A stretch of DNA of 64,000 nucleotides, from the NCBI RefSeq assembly GCF_042100115.1, contig NC_091279.1:434001-498000 (forward strand). Direction: 5' to 3'. Origin of the DNA: Alternaria dauci. Taxonomy: Eukaryota > Ascomycota > Dothideomycetes > Pleosporales > Pleosporaceae. Position numbers and translations under genes: made by a program. Below are positions 1 to 11,215 of this stretch, one piece after another; positions within the stretch are counted from its first letter, which is position 1, and each line of letters starts with the position of its first letter. The notes below the pieces were generated by a model that was not told the origin of the DNA, did no database searches, and saw only the letters and a list, made by a program, of their open reading frames with translations.

Positions 1-1445
1 TCGATCAAATGGGTATATCTCGTCGCCCTCTTCATCTTCGAAATCGGCTCGCTCATCTGCGGTGTTGCGCCAAACTCGACAGCCCTCATTATTGGTCGCG
101 CAGTCGCTGGTGTAGGAGCAGCTGGCATCTTTTCCGGGGCCATTTTGATCATCTCTGTTACCGTGCCGTTGCGCAGTCGTCCTACTTACATGGGCCTCAT
201 TGGAGGCATGTATGGTATTGCGTCTGTCGCTGGTCCACTGTAAGTTGTGGGGAAGAAACCGGGATCTAAGATTGACATGGACTAATAATTGCTTAGTATG
301 GGCGGAGCCTTCACAGACCATTTGACTTGGCGTTGGTGCTGTAAGTGATTACTCATGTCTGATGTAGGATCAAGCTTTGTGGGTCTTTCCGCTGACTTCC
401 GCTGCACACAGTCTACATCAACCTTCCCTTTGGGGCCCTTACCGCTGCCTTTATCGTCCCCTTCCTCAATGTCAAGCGTCGTGGCAAGAAGCTCGAGGCC
501 ACATGGAAGCAGCAGCTTCAGAAGTTCGACCTTCCCGGTACCGCGTGCTTCATGCCGGCTATCGTCTGTTTATTGCTTGCTCTCCAGTGGGGCGGTAGCA
601 AGTATGCGTGGAACAGTGGACGTGTCATCGCACTCCTGGTCCTCTTCGTTGTCCTCATTGCCGGTTTCATCGCCATTCAGTGGTGGAAGCAAGAGGATGC
701 CACGGTGCCCCCTCGCGTGTTCCTCAACCGCAACGTCTGGGGTAGTGCATGGTTCGGTGCCATGTTGGGTGCAGCCTTCTTCGTCATGGTCTACTATCTT
801 CCCATCTGGTTCCAGGCGATCAAGGGCGCATCAGCTACCAAGTCTGGTATCATGAACTTGCCTGCCATTCTAGGACTCGTCATCATCTCGATGCTTGCTG
901 GTGGCCTGGTCACAGTTCTGGGCTACTACACCCCATTCATGCTGGCCTCTTCCATCTTGATGGCAATCGGTGCCGGTCTCTTGTCCACGCTGGAGGTTGA
1001 CAGTGGCTCCCCCAAGTGGATTGGATACCAGTTCATGTTCGGTGCCGGTGTCGGTTTCGGTATGCAGCAGACTCTTGTCGCTATCCAGACAGTGTTGCCG
1101 GCCGACGATGTCCCTATCGGCACTGCGATTATGATGTTCACACAGCTCCTCGGCGGTGCTCTGTTCATCTCAGTCGGGCAGAATGTCTTCACCAACCAGC
1201 TCATCAAGAACCTCGCCAGCATCGTGCCCGATCTCGATGCAGGCCTTGTTCTCAGAACCGGTGCAACTGAGCTCAAGCATGCTATCGATTCCGAGTACCT
1301 GTCTGGCGTGCTTGCGGCCTACAATCTGACTCTGACGCAGACATTCTACGTCTCGGTTGCTTGCGCCACCGTGTCAATTGTCGGCGCGGCGTTTGTCGAG
1401 TGGAAGTCGATGAAGGGCAAGCAGATCACCATGGCTGCTGCGTAG
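1..1445 (+). CDS. MFS multidrug/toxin efflux-type transporter (5' partial)
   Basis: Exons are <1-239, 297-411 excluded as below: coding 1-239, 297-340 and 412-1445, with introns 240-296 and 341-411, both GT-AG. The window starts inside the gene, so the N-terminus and first membrane segments are missing. The spliced protein carries the antiporter motif C region (AGPLMGG) followed by LTWRWCFYINLPFG, the hallmark of 14-TM DHA2-type fungal efflux pumps. The remaining exon encodes many hydrophobic helices and ends in a short basic tail before TAG at 1443. The family is a plasma-membrane H+ antiporter exporting drugs or secondary metabolites; the substrate cannot be read from sequence. No biosynthetic cluster genes are visible beside it inside the window. 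Confidence 0.9.
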
Positions 1446-2319
1446 AGTGGCGGTCTAGCCTTTGACTGCACCTATATTTCGACACGATTTCTTGGACGTC
1501 TTGGTCCATAGATTGTATGATACCCTTTTCGGCGGCATGGTAGCACTGGCATTTCGAAGCGAGCGCGGCGTTTTTGTGTCTTGCATGGCAGCACCGTTAT
1601 GCTGTTACTTATAGATTGTAATAAACGGACGATGGATTGATAGACACGGCATGTTGCTTTTTGAATGAGCTGGCATATGTGCTGGCAGAGATACGATGGA
1701 CTCTTCTCTCTTGGAAAAGGTAGATGTAATACAAGACATGCGACACGAGAATTACATGATGGACATGTCATGATTATACCTGCATATTGTTTTGGCAGCG
1801 GCTGCATGTCGAGCCGGTGCCACCCGCCGTGACGTCAGCCCGTTGCTCGTGGGTTGGGCTAGGTTCGGGTGTCACATGCGAGTCCCTTGGGCGGCCAGGA
1901 CAGCCGAGAAGAGGAGACGGGTGGAGGCGGCGGGTGACACTCGCCGTCAGATTGGATAGGCTGGATAAGCTGGGTGTGGCTGGTTGGGCATCGTGGTTCG
2001 CGCCTGGGCTGATGCTTAGCAATGCTTGTTTTTCCTCCCACTGCAGATCAACATCCATCACGCTGCGCCCGCCTTCGATTGCGCGTCCGGCGCTTCTTTT
2101 TCCAGCCTTGCATATTCTGCTTACCCTCGGCCACGCCATGCGCCCGCTGACCGTCGTGTTTTTTGCGACACCACACATTTGACACCCCCAACTACTAGCT
2201 GGCTGCTGTTGCGCGCCCTACAATAGTTCCCTTGCGCCGAGACGCGATAATACTCCGCATAACCAGCGCATTGCACAGTCTGCACAGTGAGTCACCATTG
2301 CGCATTGCGCATCGCAGCC
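1446..2319. other. Intergenic, MFS 3' side and C2-gene promoter
   Basis: I see no coding frame with recognisable content here. It should hold the terminator of the MFS gene and the promoter/5' UTR of the C2-domain gene. The part near 1800-2000 is GC-rich. Confidence 0.5.
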
Positions 2320-4161
2320 ATGGCACAGGTCAAGGATGCGAAATCCGAAGACGCGCTGAATGGCCATGCGCACGACGTGCCAGAGAAGGAGGGGGGTCTC
2401 GAGGGCGCTGATAACGAGCCCCTCAAACCGCAGTCGACGGATACGGGCGGCAGCAAGAAAATGGACCCGGAAGGCGGCTTCGACGACACGCCCATACCGC
2501 GCGCACCTCCCGGCTACACCGTCAAGTTCACACTGCATCGCGCCAACAACCTCCCGCTCGCCGACATCAATACCCTGAGCGCCGATCCCTTCATTGTCGC
2601 CCAGCTCTTCACCGGCCTGCCGACACGCCACAAGGAAGACCCGCCGTTGACGCTGCGAACACCGACAGTGCGACAGAGCACCGATCCTGTATGGAACTGC
2701 GAGTGGATCGTCGCCAACGTGCCCGCTTCAGGCTTCAACCTCAAATGCCGCATATACGACGAAGACCCCGCAGACCACGACGACCGCCTCGGCAATGTCC
2801 ACGTTACCGTCCCGTCGATAAGCGAGAACTGGGGAGGCATACAGGATCAGACGTATCCCATCAAGAAGCGCATGGTGAGCAAGCGGGCCTATGCGCTGCG
2901 TGCCATGGCTGTCTGCTTCGGCAAGGCCCAGCACATGAACGGCACGCTCAACGTCAGCGTGGAAGTGCTGGGCAGGACCGAGGATGAAAACGGCGGGCGT
3001 GCGTATACAATTGGTCCACAATTCTGGATACGGCACTATTCGCCGCTTCTGGGCCGCCTCTTGGGCCAGAAAGAGCCCAACAACGACGGCCAAGTGTCGC
3101 GCAGGAACGGCAGGCAGAAGCCTGAAAAGTACAACTTCCAGTCGAACCAAATGCAGATGCGCGGCCCAGTTCCCGAAGCCATGTACCACCGCTACGTCGA
3201 GTTCAAGCCTTTTGTCAAGAGCATGTTCACTGCTAAGGGCGTGCGAGGATTCATCTTGTCAAAGGCACTACACCACCAGCATGCACGCGTCTACAACTTC
3301 GATCACGCCACCGAATTCAGAACCTTGCCCGCACCCTGCCTGGAGTTTACGCAAAAGTTCCTCGAACTCGTCCACTACGACCAAGGTGGGAGAATCTTCA
3401 CCTACGTCTTGACCCTCGATGCCCTCTTCAGGTTCACAGAAACTGGCAAGGAATTCGGCATCGACATGTTGAGCAAACACACCATGCACAGCGACGTCGC
3501 GGCATACGTCGCATTCTCCGGAGAGTTCTTCATCAGAAGACTAAAGCACAAGGACCGCAAGCCGCCGGACGAAGGGGGAAACAACACCTCCCACCCCCCA
3601 GCCGATGTCGATGGCGGTCCTCCCAAAGACGGTCCTCCAAAAGACCCAGCCTACTACGAACTCGTCATCGACAACGACTCGGGCACCTACCGCCCCAACG
3701 CCAAACTCCTTCCCCAGCTCAAGGAATTCATGTCTCGAAACCTTCCCGGTCTACACATACGTACGCTCGACTGCCAAGGCGATGCCGAGAAGATGGAACA
3801 GATGAAGAATGAACAACGCGAACGCAAGAAGAGAGAGGGCGGCGGCGTGGTCTACACTCAAATCAGCAGGAGCAGCAGTATGAGCAGCAGTGACGTGGAG
3901 GAACTGGATCGTTTAGAGGAAGAAGGTGGATTGCCGCCGAGACATTTAAGACACCAGGTTCAGAGGGAGGCTGAGGCCAGAGTCGATGCAATGAAGCTCC
4001 ATGCCAAGGAGTATCGCCCAAGCAACAATCGTGAGGGCTGGAGGGGTGATGGCCATCCACCCAAGGCGGATGATGCGGATGTGGATAGGTTGAGACGGGA
4101 GCATGGTGATAACCCTGTGGGATCATCGCAGGGAGGCACAGAGTCTGGTGCCAAGAGCTAA
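2320..4161 (+). CDS. C2-domain protein, conserved in filamentous fungi
   Basis: This is a single-exon gene of 613 aa. The start is the ATG at 2320 in a strong context (gccATGG); the open frame extends upstream only through a GTG. After an acidic disordered N-terminus, residues about 66-190 form a C2-like beta-sandwich (GYTVKFTLHRANNLPLAD, then DPVWNCEW and YDEDPADHDDRLG, which supply the Asp-rich Ca2+/lipid loops). A conserved middle region follows to about residue 430. It includes FWIRHYSPLLGRLLG and a stretch rich in aromatic residues. The tail is charged, Arg/Glu-rich and probably coiled or disordered. I recognise the architecture as a fungal C2 protein of unknown specific role. Membrane-associated function is inferred from the C2 domain only. 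Confidence 0.85.
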   Translation: MAQVKDAKSEDALNGHAHDVPEKEGGLEGADNEPLKPQSTDTGGSKKMDPEGGFDDTPIPRAPPGYTVKFTLHRANNLPLADINTLSADPFIVAQLFTGLPTRHKEDPPLTLRTPTVRQSTDPVWNCEWIVANVPASGFNLKCRIYDEDPADHDDRLGNVHVTVPSISENWGGIQDQTYPIKKRMVSKRAYALRAMAVCFGKAQHMNGTLNVSVEVLGRTEDENGGRAYTIGPQFWIRHYSPLLGRLLGQKEPNNDGQVSRRNGRQKPEKYNFQSNQMQMRGPVPEAMYHRYVEFKPFVKSMFTAKGVRGFILSKALHHQHARVYNFDHATEFRTLPAPCLEFTQKFLELVHYDQGGRIFTYVLTLDALFRFTETGKEFGIDMLSKHTMHSDVAAYVAFSGEFFIRRLKHKDRKPPDEGGNNTSHPPADVDGGPPKDGPPKDPAYYELVIDNDSGTYRPNAKLLPQLKEFMSRNLPGLHIRTLDCQGDAEKMEQMKNEQRERKKREGGGVVYTQISRSSSMSSSDVEELDRLEEEGGLPPRHLRHQVQREAEARVDAMKLHAKEYRPSNNREGWRGDGHPPKADDADVDRLRREHGDNPVGSSQGGTESGAKS

Positions 4162-4590
4162 CCTGCCGTTTACTTACTGGACTGACGTCTTTTTCTTTTC
4201 ATGCTTCTGTCATCGTCACGCCTTGTACATGGCTCTCATTTTTCTTATCATTTCTTAGCATTCTACTTCTAGCTTTCAAGCTTATTTCTTTTAGTTTTTG
4301 GATTGATTGATTGCATGGTTCTTTCGAGTAATCTACTTGCAGTTGAGAGAAAGAGGGAGGGAGGAAACACTACATACATGGACACTCTCTCCACCCCGAG
4401 ATACCCGCCATCCTATTTCTGTTAACTAGAAGAAGCTTAATCTCCTCATTACCATCGAATTACGTTATCATCTGCGTCGACGTTATTCCTCCAAACTACC
4501 AATATGCGCCATGGCAAGGGACTCCTCCTTACACCCTCCTCCCAGCTTATCACTCGACTCAATTCAACCACCCCATCACTCATGTACCCC
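4162..4590. other. Convergent 3' intergenic region
   Basis: T-rich 3' flank between the C2 gene and the convergent NACHT gene. It holds the two terminators; nothing else is seen. Confidence 0.5.
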
Positions 4591-7324
4591 TCACACCCAC
4601 TCCGGCGCCTCAATCTCCGGCTTACTAACCCCAAACTTAACCGCCTTGGCATAATACTCCAACAGCGCCTCCCCATCCTGCCTGCCCTTTTCAAACTCCT
4701 TCCTCAGCCTCTCCCTCTCCCGTCCAGATAACCAGACCTTCTCCCCTCCAACGCCCATGCGTTTGCGCATTCCGCGGCTGTAATCGAGCGCGTGCCGGAT
4801 TTCGCGGCGATCAGTGGTTTTGGCTTTGAGCGCAATGTACGCGGTGAGGTTGAGGAGGACGGCGAGGTCGAGGGGCGCGGTGAGGGTTGTTGGGGTCGTG
4901 GATGTGGAGGGTGTTGGGGTCGTGGATGGGGTATGTGATGATGAGGAGGAGGAGAAGGAGTATTGCGGAAGGTCGTGGCCGGTTTCGCTTCGGAGGGCGA
5001 GGAAGACGGCGGTGGTGAGGGCGGCGTCGATGTAGGTTAGTGGGAATTTGTTGGTCGCGGTGTGTAACTCGAGGCTGCTTTCTAGTGCACTGGAAAGTGG
5101 GGTCCATACGTGCAGTGCGGAGGCTTTCGAGTTGGTGTTGCCGCTGCTGGAGCGCCTGGCGGTGGGTGGGGAGAGGGTTTTGAGTAGCCAGAGATGAGAA
5201 TTTGCCCATTGTTGCGCTGGGTTCCAGGTGTTTTCTTCCGATTTGTTGTTGTTCAGGTTCGTTTTCAGGAGACCAGGGTATGCGAGGAAGTAATCGTGTA
5301 TCGCGCGGTGGGTGTAGGTTACTCTGAGGCTCTCGAAACTGGCATGTTGGTCGGGCGGCGTGGTATCGAAGATGGACAGTAAGCCTTTGCAGCGCTGTCG
5401 AGTCAAGGCTTGCATGTCTTCTACCCTCTTGCTTATTTCGACCGCGGTCAACGGCCGTACGTCTGCAGCTAATGTGGCTGGGGTTTCGGCTGTGTACGCA
5501 AAGGAGAACGGAAGGATGGCAGGACACGTGTTTTGGTATGAAAGAAGGTTGTGCAGTTTGCTGAGTGCCTCGACGTCTTCTGGGGCGAGTTTGCTGAGTA
5601 TGTGGGCGAGTAGGTCGTCGAGAATGTAGGGGAGAGCGTCCGCGCGGTCTTTTAGGATGAGGAAATCCGAGTCGGGTTCTAGGTCTTCAAAGAGGAATGT
5701 AGTTGCGAGTTGTGCCCAGAGAAACACTCCTGAACTCTTCTCCGCTAGCGTACTGACAATGGTACTCTCTTCATCCCCGTCCATCTTTCCCCTCAATGCC
5801 TGTAACTTGGGCTCCATGTTGAAAGTCGTTGTCAGGTAGTTCTGTATATCGTCTTTGATGTGTTCTTCCAGCATCAGTCTGGGCTTGTTCTCAAAAGCTG
5901 ACTGGAAAGCTGGTGAGCTTCGAGCCGAGAGCAAGAATTTGACATTGTCTCTTCGCGCAGTGCTGAACACGAGGTCCATCAAATCCTTCGGGTAATCGTC
6001 TGTCTCATCCAGCCCGTCAATCATGAAGAAGAACTTCTTGTTCGCGTCGCTGACCAAGCCCTCGAATGCCGCTTTTAGTTCTGGGAAATCAAATTTATGT
6101 AGCCCACCAGCGTAGGATAGAAATGCGTTCCAGCGATCCGAGAACAAGTTTTGCACAATGATCCTATCTTCTTCTAATGGCCCAAAGATCAAGTCTTGTA
6201 AGGTTTCGTAGATGATGGCTCGCGGTAAACCGACAGAACTCTTCTGCAGTTCTGTTCCAGAGTTCCAGAGAAAGAATCCAGATGTGATGCCTGGTAGTTG
6301 TCCTGACCAGGCTTCAAGATGCGGGAACAGGCGTGGATTGCGGAAGAGGTGCTTCATGAGAGTCATCTTCCCGGAGCCCGGCTTACCTAGAGTCAGTGTG
6401 AGATGGAGATCAGGGATCATGGGACGAGATTGCAGGGGATGGAGACGCACCAGTGAGCCAGTATATTTCTTCGCCTCTTGTATTGGTAAACCACTCCAGC
6501 AATCCGCCGACCTGTCTCGAGGCGTCCCCGAATACCCACTCGAAACTTCCATCGACCGGCGCAGAGATACTATTCATCCTCTTATCCATCTCCTCAAACC
6601 ACAGCCTGTCGAAGATTGTCGCGCGGAAGAATGTTTCCTTTTCCGCCTGAATCAATGCATCGACCTGCTTGGAGAACTCTTCGACATCTTTCTTCTTATT
6701 GCTCTTCCAATCATTGCTGTGGATCATATCAAGCGTTTGGTTCTGCCATTTTTCCCAATGCTTCGTGTGCACGCCTTCGTCGCCGCTGAACAAAGCAAGG
6801 CCAGTCTCGATTGACTGGTCAAGATACTGGCGCATAGCCAACAGCAGACTCGTCTCAATGTCGCGGCGAAGAGCTCGACACCGCTTCTTCACAGCTGTAA
6901 GGTGGGGCTTCTTCCACACCCCATTCAACAGTGCTTCGCGAGCAGTAGGCCATCGCGGATCGCCAAACTTGCCCTTCTCTTGTGCAGCGATGACCGCATC
7001 AATGAACGAAGCCGTCAACTCTTTCACCAACTCGGCGTGCTTCAGCAATTGCAGCGCAGCCTCGCTAAGTTTCTTGGCTGCTTTTGCGCTTTTTGCAGAT
7101 TTCTCGTCGTACAGCTCTTTGAGCTCAGAGTTATCAATGAGGTCGGTCAGGCGGTAAAGGTTGTGTATAATGTCCTGCAGGAAAGCTGCATTTTCCACGA
7201 ACGGTGTTGTCGAAGGTGAGCTAGGCTGGAAGATGGGATTGTCCTTGCGAAGTGCGTTGATGGTGAAATCCAGCGCATTTATTTCAGCGCTCGCAAGGCC
7301 GACCGCTGGGATAGGACGTAGCAT
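4591..7324 (-). CDS. NACHT-type STAND (NLR-like) protein without C-terminal repeats
   Basis: Two exons, 7324-6451 and 6386-4591, with a 64-bp intron (6387-6450) splicing EIYWLTG to KPGSGK; 889 aa. Residues 1-290 form an alpha-helical N-terminal region beginning IPAVGLASAEINALDF, like N-terminal domains of fungal STAND proteins. The NACHT core has a P-loop at about residue 292 (GKPGSGKM) and a Walker B at about 413 (FFFMIDGLDET). A helical C-terminal part includes SGVFLWAQLATTFL and THRAIHDYFLAYPG, resembling the region after NACHT in the fungal NACHT-DUF7791 group. There are no WD40, TPR or ankyrin repeats; instead there is a Ser/Thr-rich low-complexity stretch near 4890-4960. Oddity: the Ser/Thr normally after the P-loop Lys is Met. 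Fungal NLRs act in non-self recognition and cell death, but this one's role is inferred. It is divergent from the next NACHT gene. Confidence 0.85.
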
Positions 7325-7929
7325 TCCGTAAAATTGCTTTTGCGTGGAACATCAAATGCCCGGTCGCGATGTTTGAGCCTTGTGCGCCTGTTGATATGCG
7401 AAGCGCATGTTCGCTGCGCCCCTGAGGCAGGATGTGCACAGACCATGTTCCCAGAGCCGTGCTGCGCCGCGTTTCGAAACTCAGCGGGGCTGAGGACGAT
7501 CTTTCCGACACTAAAATCTTCCACTGTGACCGCCACCATCTCCGCACAGAGGGCCCGACTATATCAGTATGCATCCTGCATCGTCTTGATTGCAGCGGAT
7601 GGCTTGGAACACTCCAACAGGTTGCCTGCTAACCCACGTTGTCCGAGGGACGGCTTCAGCCTGGTGCGTGTCATTACAGATATGCAAAGATCCCACCCCA
7701 CAACCTCAGGGTAAACAGCCTCAGACAGTTTATTGGTGCTGGGGAGAAGAGGCTTGATGGCTGAGCTGGGCGCTTGCAGCCTGGCTGAGGTCAGCTGGCT
7801 CAGCGTGGAGTGAGGTTTGCCTTGTGCCTACTTCTACCCCGCACATTCATCGCTCTTTGCAACAGACCACAATCTGCTAAGGAACTTCTTTGGCTTTCCT
7901 TCTTTCTATTCACAATTGAACACGTCAAT
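7325..7929. promoter_or_regulatory. Divergent promoter region between two NACHT genes
   Basis: These 605 bp separate the two start codons (7324 minus, 7930 plus). Open frames here have no recognisable domains and are probably chance. The region must contain both 5' UTRs and promoters; co-regulation is an inference from the arrangement. Confidence 0.5.
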
Positions 7930-10900
7930 ATGGACCTTGGCACGGCCGTTGGTGTTGTATCGCTGGGACTTCAGGTGTGCGAGGGTATACTCAAATATTA
8001 CCACGATTGGAAGGGATATGAGGATGACATTCGAGAAACATACACTGGAATCGATGACCTCGCCAAGACCTTTGCACTTTTGCACGCCGAATTGCAGACC
8101 GTACCACAAAAGGCATTTGCCACCCGCGCACAAGAATGTCTCGCGGCGTGTCAAGACGGCATTCAGCAGTTGGAGAAGAAATTGAAGAAGTTACACAAAG
8201 AAGCGCCGACAGGTTTACGACAGAAAGCTCAAGTCGGTGGTCTCCGTTTGATATATCCTTTCCGGAAGAGTACATTGGAAAAGCTCAAGGAAATCGCCCA
8301 TGGTCTGATGCAACAACTAAATCTCGCACTCCAGATCATCCATCTGAGCAATAGCCATTCCATTCAACACAAAGCGGATCAAATCCAAAGTACCATCGAC
8401 AGTACTGAGGCATTGGTCACACAGATCGACGCTACCACACTGACCATACAGACCCAAGTGTCGGCCACCGCGGCAAGCGTGCAGGCCCTGCTTTCTGTAG
8501 AGCAATCCAGGGAGCTCTTGGAGATACTCAAATGGCTTGACGCACCAGATCCAACAACGAATCATAACGAGGCACGTACGAAATATGAGAATGGAACTGG
8601 GGAATGGCTACTCAACAGCCAGGGGTATAAAGATTGGCTTTCTGGCTCATCTCCCTTGCTTTGGTTGCACGGCAAAGCTGGATGTTGCAAAACGATCCTG
8701 TGCTCCACGGTTGTCGAACAGGTGTTTAGTCGAGTCTCTGGCCAACACGACGTTGCTTTCGCCTACTTCTACTTCTCTTTCTCCGATGTACGGAAGCAGA
8801 ATTACACGAACATGTTACTCTCTATGGTCGTTCAGTTAAGTCGGAAGCGCAGCGTTCATCCTCTTCTCAGCACTGCCCACTCTCAAGCCCCGTCTCAAAA
8901 GCCTTCTGCAGAAGTTTTGGAGTCTATTCTCCTAGCTCTGCTCAAAGAATCCAAACTCTCCTATCTCGTGGTTGACGCCTTGGATGAATGCTCAGAAGAT
9001 CAACGAGAACAGATCTTAGAAGGATTCAGACGCATCACACAAAGTCTTCCCGAAACTAGACTTCTCATCACCAGCCGCAAGGAAGCGGATATTGAAGATC
9101 TCTTATCGTCTTGGCGTGTGACTCGATTTGCGATTGGCATAGAGAGTGTCAATGCCGATATTGATCTCTACGTGAAGAACGCGTTGGACACGGACAGAAA
9201 GCTGGTAAAACTTCCAAGCACAACAAAGAAGGAGATTGAAGACGAGTTCCGCAAGAAATCGGATGGAATGTAAGTCTTCTGCTACAAGAATTTCATTCGA
9301 CGGTATTGAGATTCTGACCTCAAGCACAGGTTTCGATGGGCCGCTCTCCAGCTCGACAACATCCGCAATGTGAAGATTCCGCGACCAAAGTACATCTCAC
9401 AGGCATTATACGAGATGCCGCGGACCTTGGATGAGACATATGCGCGTATACTGTCCTCCATCGACAACCCCTACTTTGTTGAAGCTCGGGCAGCTTTAGA
9501 GTGGCTTGCGCTCAGTATGAGACCACTTTCCGTTGCTGAGTTGGCAGAGGCATGCAGTATCCGGATCGACGATTCCCAGGAACCCTTTCTCGAAGAAGGC
9601 GGATATGATGCCCTTGTTGGGCTCCTTAGTGTCTTATCTTCGCTCATTATCATCGAAGACCAGTCCAACTACGAGCCAGGTGATGACTACAGAAACAATC
9701 CTTCAGTAGATCCTTTACCAAACAAGTACGATGCGGCGTGTTATAGTCAGACAGTTCGCCTTGCCCACTTCTCTGTTAAAGAGTACTTGGTCTCGAACCG
9801 CTTACACCAGTCTCACGCTGAACTATCAAAATATGCACTCAAGGAAACAGAAGCGCAAAGATCCCTGGGTCAGAGGTGTTGCGCGTATCTCCTGTACTTT
9901 ACAGAGCAACCATACACGAAGATTTGGATCGATGAAGCAAAGCCGCGACGCGATCTTTGCCATGAAATGGGTGATCAAAGGCATTATTATTCGCAGGATT
10001 TTTCGAAAGACTTTGCACCCACTTATGCGTTGCTACCATACGTCAGCGAACATTGGCCATACCATCAAGCATTGGCAGAGTTGATTGAGGAACCACTCCC
10101 TGTAAGCATGCGTCTTCACCTTAGAGTCCTTGAAAGCGATCGAGTGCGAACCTCATGGTTTCGGCTTCATCCATATCACTCTCGTGATGGTGACTCGCAA
10201 GGTGCAACTGCTTTGTATTGGGCGGCTTTCTTCGATCTACGTCAGACTGTGTCTCTCCTCTGCAACTCGAAGGCAAGTCACGACGTCAACAGAGTAGGTG
10301 GGTTCTACCACACCGCCCTTCAAGCTGCAGCATACAGAGGAAACGATGAGATTGTAAAGACCCTCATTGCTCATGGGGCTGACGTCAACTGCATTGGAGG
10401 TGAATCTGGTACTGCATTACAAGCTGCAGCATACAGAGGAAACGATGAGATTGTAAAGACCCTCATTGCTCATGGGGCTGACGTCAACTGCATTGGAGGT
10501 GAATCTGGTACTGCATTACAAGCTGCAGCATACAGAGGATACGATGAGGTTGTAAAGACTCTTATTGCTTCTGGTGCTGACGTAAACTGTGACGGAGAAC
10601 GATACGGCACAGCCTTAGAAGCCGCTGCCTCTGAAGGAAACGTAACGACAGTGGGTATACTTATCGCCAATAGCGCCGATGTAAACTGCAAGAGGGGTCG
10701 CTACGGTACAGTTTTATCAGCTGCTGCGTCTTACGGACATGAAATCATGGTCGATATGCTCATCGCGAACGATGCCGATATAGGATTCCAGAATGTTGAT
10801 GGTTATACAGCACTCATTGGAGCCGCGGAGTCGGGCCATAGTAGTATTGTATCGAAGCTGCTTAGAGCGGATGTGGATAAGCGCACGCTTGATATCAAAA

Positions 10901-11085
10901 GCGGAGAGGGTACCGCTTTAGATTGCGCTGCATATTGGGGCTACGAGCAAATTGTGGAAGAACTTCTCCAAGCCGGCGCGGATCATGGAGACGCGATGAA
11001 ACAAGCAAAAGAGGGAGGTCGCGAGGGGGTTGTGAGAATTCTCATCAAGCACGGAGCAGTGTACGAGCCAGCGGACGAAGCTTGA
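7930..11085 (+). CDS. HeLo-like/NACHT/ankyrin NLR-like protein
   Basis: Two exons, 7930-9269 and 9330-11085, with a 60-bp intron; 1031 aa. The ATG at 7930 was chosen because the family-type N-terminus starts there (MDLGTAVGVVSLGLQV). Residues 1 to about 200 resemble the fungal STAND N-terminal, HeLo-like domain, which in relatives executes membrane-directed cell death. NACHT follows with P-loop GKAGCCKT at about residue 248-255, Walker B LVVDALDE, and LITSRKE. The splice rebuilds the conserved GMFRWAALQLD motif, followed by the winged-helix-like region (LSMRPLSVAELAEA). The C-terminus has about eight ankyrin repeats from about residue 740, two of them identical in DNA. Oddity: the P-loop Gly before Lys is Cys. 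Role in allorecognition or defence is inferred from the family. Confidence 0.9.
10321..10540 (+). repeat. Exact 99-bp tandem duplication of an ankyrin unit
   Basis: Two complete units, 10321-10419 and 10420-10518, look identical base for base, and identity runs about 20 bases into the third unit before a change (aac to tac). Each encodes one 33-residue ankyrin repeat (AAYRGNDEIVKTLIAHGADV...). A period of exactly 33 codons keeps the frame. Confidence 0.95.
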
Positions 11086-11215
11086 GAGTTGACTTTGGGA
11101 GGCGCCTCAGATGATGTATATACTCAAATGTTTCTATGTCTTAAATCAACTCCCTGCAATGCCCATTCTATATTTCCACAATAAGAAAGATCCACAATGA
11201 ACTAAATCACAAACC

